Positions 60,301-64,000 of a stretch of 64,000 nucleotides of DNA are shown piece after piece; the stretch's first letter is position 1; each line of letters begins with the position of its first letter. The stretch covers positions 310,001 through 374,000 of the forward strand of contig CATNEN010000037.1 in NCBI GenBank assembly GCA_950097015.1. The letters run 5' to 3'. The notes beneath the pieces are model-generated. The model saw only the letters and a list, made by a program, of their open reading frames with translations. It did no database searches and was not told where the DNA came from. The translations under genes and the position numbers were made by a program. The stretch comes from Macrostomum hystrix. Its lineage: Eukaryota > Platyhelminthes > Macrostomidae.

Positions 60301-63300
60301 GTCATCTAGTCATCGCAAAACGATGCCCGCAGGTTCTTGCGCGGCATCACTGGGTGCATCGCCGTCGGCCAACGGGAAAGTGCAAGTCCTGCAGCAAGGT
60401 GAGTGGGGTGTGAGGATATTTTAGCTGAGTGAAAACTTGCAGCCCAATGGGCTAAAGTTGATTAGCCGATACACCTTGGCAGTCCCAGAGGGTGCCCTGC
60501 TTATCTGTTCGCCCATCCCCAAAGGGAGATGAAGGGCGCCTTGTGCGCTAGCCATGTGATGAGAAGGCAGATACACAGAGGAGCACAGACAGGACACGCT
60601 GAGGCTAAGGGGATTTCAGTGGCAGCGGTGAGGAATAGATTGGCGATGGCAAAGCGAGTCGAGGTGAGGGCGCGGGGCAGGTCGCAAGCCACAGAGGCAC
60701 CGCTTCAAACAGAAATCCCAATTCCCAGCAGCATTTCCCTTTCTGCCTATCCTCCCCCTGCTACTCAGGAGGGGTGGTTAGCGAAGGGCCTCTCAGCTCG
60801 AATTAAGCTTGAACAAAGTTGAAGTCCCACTCGACTGTGAGACAGTTTCGTTAGCGGGTAGACGAGGATTTATAAGTCTCCTTTGAGCATGATTCTAGGG
60901 ACAAAGTTTCTGAGATGATGGACTCGCAGCAAGGTGGGACGCGGGATTCGCGAAAGTGGATACTCTCGGGATTCTGTATTTATTTCGTCAGGGACGTCTT
61001 GAGCAAGCCTGAAGCACATGAGGTTGGGTTGGCGCGTCAGTTCTCACATTGCTCGGCCCTATAAATTTTGTCTTACCTCCACATTATCAGGTGAAGATCG
61101 GGGCATAATGAAAATTTGGAATTGGCCTAGGTGAAAGGAGAGTAGCTAATGATAGAAATGTGGGTTAATGGTAAGAAAGAAGGTGAACGGTCGGACAATA
61201 GGTGAATGGTAGGACAATTATTAAATGGAAGGACAATTAGTGAATGGTAGGTTGATTGGCGAATGGTAAGACAGCGAGTGACTTGTTAGGGTAGTGGGTG
61301 AGAGTGTGTGAACGGATGGGTGAGAGTTGGTGAATGGATGGGTTAGAGTTGGTGAATGGATGGGTAAGAGGGGGTGAATGGATTGTTGAGAGTTGGTGAA
61401 TGGATGGGTTAGAGGGGGTGAATGGATGGGTAAGAGGGGGTGAATGGATGGGTGAGAGTTGGTGAATGGATGGGTAAGAGGGGGTGAATGGATGGGTGAG
61501 AGTTGGTGAATGGATGGGTAAGAGGGGGTGAATGGATGGTTGAGAGTTGGTGAATGGATGGGTGAGAGTTGGTGAATTGCATACGAATCAGGTAGTTGTC
61601 TGGTGTGTAGCAATCTAGCAATCTTGCCGATTCTAACGACAATCGCACAAACTTCCGTCACCAAGACATTCCAGCAGAAGTTTCCGTTCAATACCAACAA
61701 AGACGTCGTGGCGATCTCGTGCAGCTGGTGCAAGGCAGTCTTTCACAACAAGATCGGCTGCTTCACCCAGCAGCTGCTATCTGAGACCTGCAGCCTTGGG
61801 CCGCTGGCTTCCATCACAGTGCCCCCAGCCTGGATACTGAAGCTGCCCAGCGAATCCGCAGCCGCTGACGAGTCCAGCTTCCAGCTGCGACCGGCGACTT
61901 CGACGGCTTTAACTCAGGGCGGTCAGCCGTCGACGCCGATCCTGGTGCTTATTAACCCGAAATCCGGCGGCAACCAGGGACCCCGGCTGATGCGCAAGTT
62001 TCAGTGGCTTCTGAATCCGCGCCAAGTCTTCGATCTAACGAGCTGCGGCGGGCCGCGACGAGCTCTGGAACTGTACAGAGCCGCGCCGAATCTGCGGATT
62101 CTCGTGTGCGGCGGCGACGGCACTGTTGGCTGGGTGCTCTCTGCCATAGACAGTCTGGGAATCGAGCCCAGACCGCCGGTGGCAATTCTGCCGTTGGGCA
62201 CAGGCAATGACCTGGCCAGGACGCTCTGCTGGGGCGGCGGCTACGCAGAGGAGCCACTGACCAAAGTGCTCTGCTGCGTTGAGGAGGGCCAGGTGGCTCA
62301 GCTGGATCGGTTTGTGATCAGGGATTCTGCTTCTGGGATAAGGAGTCAACAAGCTGGATTTTGAAATTCTAGATTTAGTTATCGTAATTATAGGATTTGC
62401 TATATTTAAACTTAGGTTTCTTAAATTGGAATTTCTTGAATTGCGTTTTTAGAAATCGAGGTTTCAGGATTCTGGAAGGTATTATGGGATTATGGGATTT
62501 AACCGGATTTAAACTCTGGAATTAAATTCCAGAAGAATGAAACCTGGTCAGAGTATCTGGTCGCAAAAACCACCAATATCGGCGTAATTCTTCTGCTCAC
62601 AAAATTGTCCTTCAGTTTGAGAGCTATGGGGAAGTAGGCAGTGGTTTCTTGAAATACCGCCGTGGTCTTTCTCCAGGGGGAAAAATAGCGCGATCTTTCT
62701 ACTGCTCAGGATAGTAGTGAATTTTTATCAAAAGAGATTTTAATAAACTTCTTCCAAGCGCTTCACTTCGCTCCATTCTTTGACAGCTGGAACATCAGCT
62801 TCGCAGCTAATCCCAGCTGCTCGATCCCAACTTCCCCAAACGACGCCGAGGTCGCGTTAACATCCGATCGGCCACAGTTGAACGTGTTCAACAACTACTT
62901 TAGCCTGGGCGCCGATGCGGCTGTCGCACTCGAGTTTCACGAGTCAAGAGGTGAGATTTAATCATTAACAGTCGGAATTGTCAGGTACGAGCGTATAACT
63001 GGTTTAGGCTGATGGGTTGCCTACTAACTGTCTCGACTCGAAAACCGATTTTTCGTTTTCAAAAAATGTTCGGCAATCTTGATTAGGTATATTTTTTGCT
63101 TTAATTAATTTCAGAGGCTAACCCGGAGAGGTTCAACAGCCGTCTGCGCAACATGATGTTTTACGCTGGGGTGGGTGCTGGTTCCCTGACTTTGTCAGTC
63201 CAATTACTTAATCGTCTATTACAGATTGCTTCGTGTCAAGTCTTAGATAAAAAAATTTCCCCCATAATTAAAGTTGAACATTTTTCCTCACGCCATTTTT

Positions 63301-63370
63301 GTTGCAGGAAGGCTCGAGATCCGTCATCACAAGACAGTGGAGAGATTTGAGCCAGTTGATTAGCCTGGAG
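47374..63370 (+). CDS. Type IV diacylglycerol kinase (DGK zeta/iota, rdgA-like), ten exons, 3' end outside the window
   Basis: Phosphorylates diacylglycerol to phosphatidic acid, damping DAG signalling at membranes. Exons: 47374-48326, 54490-54676, 55856-55939, 56016-56090, 59093-59182, 60333-60398, 61666-62309, 62787-62950, 63115-63170, 63308-63370. They sum to 2382 nt = 794 codons with all phases consistent. Domains: unique N-terminus 1-380; atypical C1a about 386-437 (H-x11-C-x6-C spacing, then [14 protein letters not shown]); C1b about 467-525 ([17 protein letters not shown]); catalytic domain from about 577 ([18 protein letters not shown] at 634-641, [11 protein letters not shown]). The basic MARCKS-like segment of mammalian zeta/iota between C1b and the catalytic domain is absent; the linker is polar and acidic. 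The accessory domain and ankyrin repeats would lie to the right. Confidence 0.93.
48327..49751 (+). other. DGK intron 1, first part
   Basis: AT-rich intron; a 64-codon frame at 48829-49023 has no support. Confidence 0.5.
49752..52535. repeat. 48/50-bp tandem array in DGK intron 1, about 57 copies
   Basis: Unit CAGTCCTCACACTGATGTTC then CTGTTGATGCCAGTGCTGCTGCTACCGC (48 bp). Units with TATACCGC are 50 bp. A TTCCTG/CCCAG switch alternates in blocks. Both strands stay open in runs of 48-bp units (up to 193 aa). Not spliced to DGK in any visible way. Confidence 0.97.
52536..54031 (+). other. DGK intron 1, second part
   Basis: Unique sequence without supported genes; CT-rich near 53030-53160 and 53470-53700. 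Confidence 0.5.
54032..54262 (+). mobile_element. tRNA-derived SINE, copy F (diverged, in DGK intron 1)
   Basis: It has GAGCTCGATTCCGCGGCGAG, CTGCCTGACGATGAGAAA and AGAGTCAGCGGAATGGGC, then GGCTGCGGGTCTACT. The A-box region and the ATT tail are missing. Confidence 0.82.
54490..54676 (+). CDS. DGK exon 2
   Basis: The acceptor TTTTTTTCAG opens an Ala-rich then Arg-rich stretch ([14 protein letters not shown], a possible nuclear or membrane-binding basic patch) and ends HVDWS at donor AGT|GTGAGT. VDWS before C1a is conserved in type IV DGKs. Confidence 0.85.
55066..55476 (-). CDS. Fatty-acid-binding protein (intracellular lipid-binding family), nested antisense in DGK intron 2
   Basis: 136 codons from the ATG at 55474-55476, the usual length of the family (about 132). 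It opens [22 protein letters not shown], the cytosolic FABP signature, and ends [13 protein letters not shown], keeping the Arg-x-Tyr pair that holds the ligand carboxylate. It has no signal peptide, so a cytosolic beta-barrel carrier of fatty acids or retinoids is expected. Most FABP genes have four exons; this frame is uninterrupted, which suggests a retrocopy or intron loss. It lies on the opposite strand inside DGK intron 2 (54677-55855). No poly(A) tract or target duplication was recognised. No in-frame lesion is seen, so it is probably functional. Confidence 0.93.
   Translation of the reverse strand: MTSSGFEGKWQMTSSENFDAYMKALGTSFLVRKAAASATPVQDIRCHGDGRYTIVTTTTLKTIELSFTLDQEFDETTADGRQARSLVTMETADKLVHRQKGTPDVTMTRQLDPDGQGFVMTLECKGVTCVRRYKRI
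55856..55939 (+). CDS. DGK exon 3 (C1a, first half)
   Basis: 28 codons in phase 0: acceptor [29 protein letters not shown], donor TGT|GTGAGT. It supplies the first His and two Cys of the atypical C1a. Confidence 0.9.
56016..56090 (+). CDS. DGK exon 4 (C1a, second half)
   Basis: 25 codons after a 76-bp intron: [20 protein letters not shown], donor AAG|GTGAGC. It carries C-x2-C-x4-H-x2-C of C1a. Confidence 0.92.
56603..57215. repeat. 24-bp tandem array in DGK intron 4, about 25 copies
   Basis: Unit TCCAGCTTGTCTCCCAGCCT plus CCAG, with CTTCCAG and CTAGC variants. The 24-bp period leaves three frames open (for example QSSLSPSL). Confidence 0.95.
57216..57837 (+). other. DGK intron 4 spacer between arrays
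   Basis: CT-rich unique sequence, nothing coding. Confidence 0.5.
57838..59045. repeat. Higher-order tandem array in DGK intron 4 (39/42-bp subunits, 249-bp period)
   Basis: Subunits of 42 bp (GGGAATTTCTGGAGGGAAGC) and one of 39 bp make a 249-bp set (five of 42 plus one of 39). The set repeats about three times in order (58061, 58310, 58559) and then breaks up toward the right. All frames remain open over long spans. Confidence 0.95.
59093..59182 (+). CDS. DGK exon 5 (end of C1a and linker)
   Basis: 30 codons: acceptor [23 protein letters not shown], then a linker ending SPDE at donor GAA|GTGAGC. FRC supplies the last C1a cysteine with conserved spacing. The linker is Ala/Pro-rich. Confidence 0.88.
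59256..60312. repeat. 21-bp tandem array in DGK intron 5, about 50 copies
   Basis: Unit TCTGTCATCTAGWCTCTAAG plus R, with variants at two sites. The sense frame is open throughout as heptads SK[IV]CHL[DV] and continues without a stop into exon 6. Confidence 0.96.
60333..60398 (+). CDS. DGK exon 6 (start of C1b)
   Basis: 22 codons: acceptor [31 protein letters not shown], donor AAG|GTGAGT. It carries the C1b first His and C-x2-C. Confidence 0.9.
60399..61269 (+). other. DGK intron 6, first part
   Basis: Unique sequence; a GC-rich stretch near 60530-60780 shows no supported exon. Confidence 0.45.
61270..61580. repeat. 22-bp tandem array in DGK intron 6
   Basis: Units GTGAATGGATGGGTGAGAGT plus TG alternate with GTAAGAGGGG forms. 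The + strand is G-rich with little C. Confidence 0.92.
61666..62309 (+). CDS. DGK exon 7 (rest of C1b and catalytic core)
   Basis: Starts TFQQKFPFN after a weak acceptor (CACCAAG). It completes C1b ([15 protein letters not shown]), then a 35-residue polar linker, then [44 protein letters not shown] and QLDR. Donor CG|GTTTGT, phase 2. A downstream CAG|AAG acceptor would remove TFQQ, which is conserved, so the first is chosen. Confidence 0.92.
62310..62786 (+). other. DGK intron 7
   Basis: 477-bp AT-rich intron with nothing else seen. Confidence 0.7.
62787..62950 (+). CDS. DGK exon 8
   Basis: Acceptor TTCTTTGACAG; completes RW, then a variable insert, then [20 protein letters not shown], matching the type IV hallmark between the catalytic and accessory parts. 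Donor AGAG|GTGAGA, phase 1. Confidence 0.92.
63115..63170 (+). CDS. DGK exon 9
   Basis: [19 protein letters not shown], strongly conserved in the family; acceptor AATTTCAG, donor GGG|GTGGGT. Confidence 0.92.
63308..63370 (+). CDS. DGK exon 10 (last in window)
   Basis: 21 codons: acceptor [30 protein letters not shown], donor GAG|GTAAAC. WRDLSQ aligns with the DLSKHI-type segment of the accessory domain. The gene continues to the right. Confidence 0.8.
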
Positions 63371-64000
63371 GTAAACTGACAGTGTGGATGCTGCTCCTCT
63401 CTTTTGTCTATGGCCTGACCCTAATCGCCAAGCGGTGAACGCCAAGCACAAACTGTTGAACCCAACCCCCCGGAGCAAAGCGAGTTCAAGCTTGTAAAAA
63501 GCGTATTAAATTTCAATAGGGATTGTCGCCATTTTGATGTCTCCTCTTTGGTTAATTTGCACTCTTTTATCTGTTCCAATCTTCGCTATTTGTGTCTAAA
63601 CTTGCTCTCTAACTCGGCCCTTGATCTCTCTCTTTATGCCGCCTTATGATTGGTCCGTCTCTCCCCCTTCTAGCCTCTGTCTCTTACCCCCAGACGCGCT
63701 CTCTTGTTATTGCACCGCCAACCCCCTCCAGTCAGTCCGACTTTAGTAGAAATATCTCTTACCCCCCCATACGCGCACTATCTCACTCTCTTGTTATTGC
63801 ACCGCCAACCCCCTCCAGTCAGTCCGACTTTAGTAGAAATATCTCTTACCCCCCCATACGCGCACTATCTCACTCTCTTGTTATTGCACCGCCAACCCCC
63901 TCCAGTCAGTCCGACTTTAGTAGAAATATCTCTTACCCCCCCCCATACGCGCACTATCTCACTCTCTTGTTATTGCACCGCCAACCCCCCTCTAGTCAGT
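63371..64000. repeat. DGK intron 10 with 87-89-bp tandem repeat from about 63700
   Basis: From about 63700 a unit containing CTCTTGTTATTGCACCGCCA and GTCCGACTTTAGTAGAAATA repeats about 3.5 times at 87, 87 and 89 bp, running off the edge. The length change comes from C-runs. Confidence 0.9.

Overview
The window is metazoan nuclear DNA. It has spliced genes with GT-AG introns, a Kv1 potassium channel, an EGR zinc-finger factor, a type IV diacylglycerol kinase, a fatty-acid-binding protein, tRNA-derived SINEs, a LINE fragment and a tyrosine-recombinase retrotransposon. Roughly one third of the sequence is tandem minisatellite. Compact coding exons with a very heavy minisatellite load would fit a free-living flatworm such as Macrostomum or another lophotrochozoan, but no species can be fixed from the sequence alone.

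Layout, left to right. 1-1.4 kb: last exons of an unrecognised + strand gene. 2.9-9.2 kb: 57-bp and about 43-bp tandem arrays. 10.6-12.3 kb (-): an intronless Shaker/Kv1 reading frame, complete to its PDZ-ligand terminus but with one extra base in S1. 13.9-16.4 kb: about 110 copies of a 22-bp repeat. 17-21 kb: a possible polyQ exon, a SINE and two more arrays. 21.7-27.9 kb: a 16-bp satellite split by a 4.2-kb YR retrotransposon with a gag-like ORF, RT/RNase H and tyrosine recombinase; its enzymes carry several disabling lesions. 28.2-33.3 kb: 42-bp and 95/96-bp arrays.

34.5-36.6 kb (-): a two-exon egr gene (395 aa). Perfect serum-response (CArG) and cAMP-response elements lie upstream, and an inverted pair of dispersed repeats flanks it at 33.3 and 40.5 kb. 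38-46 kb: a full-length SINE with a 12-bp target-site duplication, a LINE fragment, and a SINE sitting between two halves of a 21-bp array.

47.4-63.4 kb (+): ten exons of a type IV (zeta/iota, rdgA-like) diacylglycerol kinase. They cover a novel N-terminus, two C1 domains and the first half of the catalytic domain, and the gene runs off the right edge. All nine splice phases agree. Its introns hold six minisatellites, a SINE and a complete antisense FABP gene. One intronic 21-bp array stays open in the frame of the C1b exon and would encode coiled-coil-like heptads.

The neighbours do not form an operon-like unit. The shared theme is lipid and neuronal signalling genes (Kv1, egr, DGK, FABP) embedded in rapidly evolving tandem repeats.
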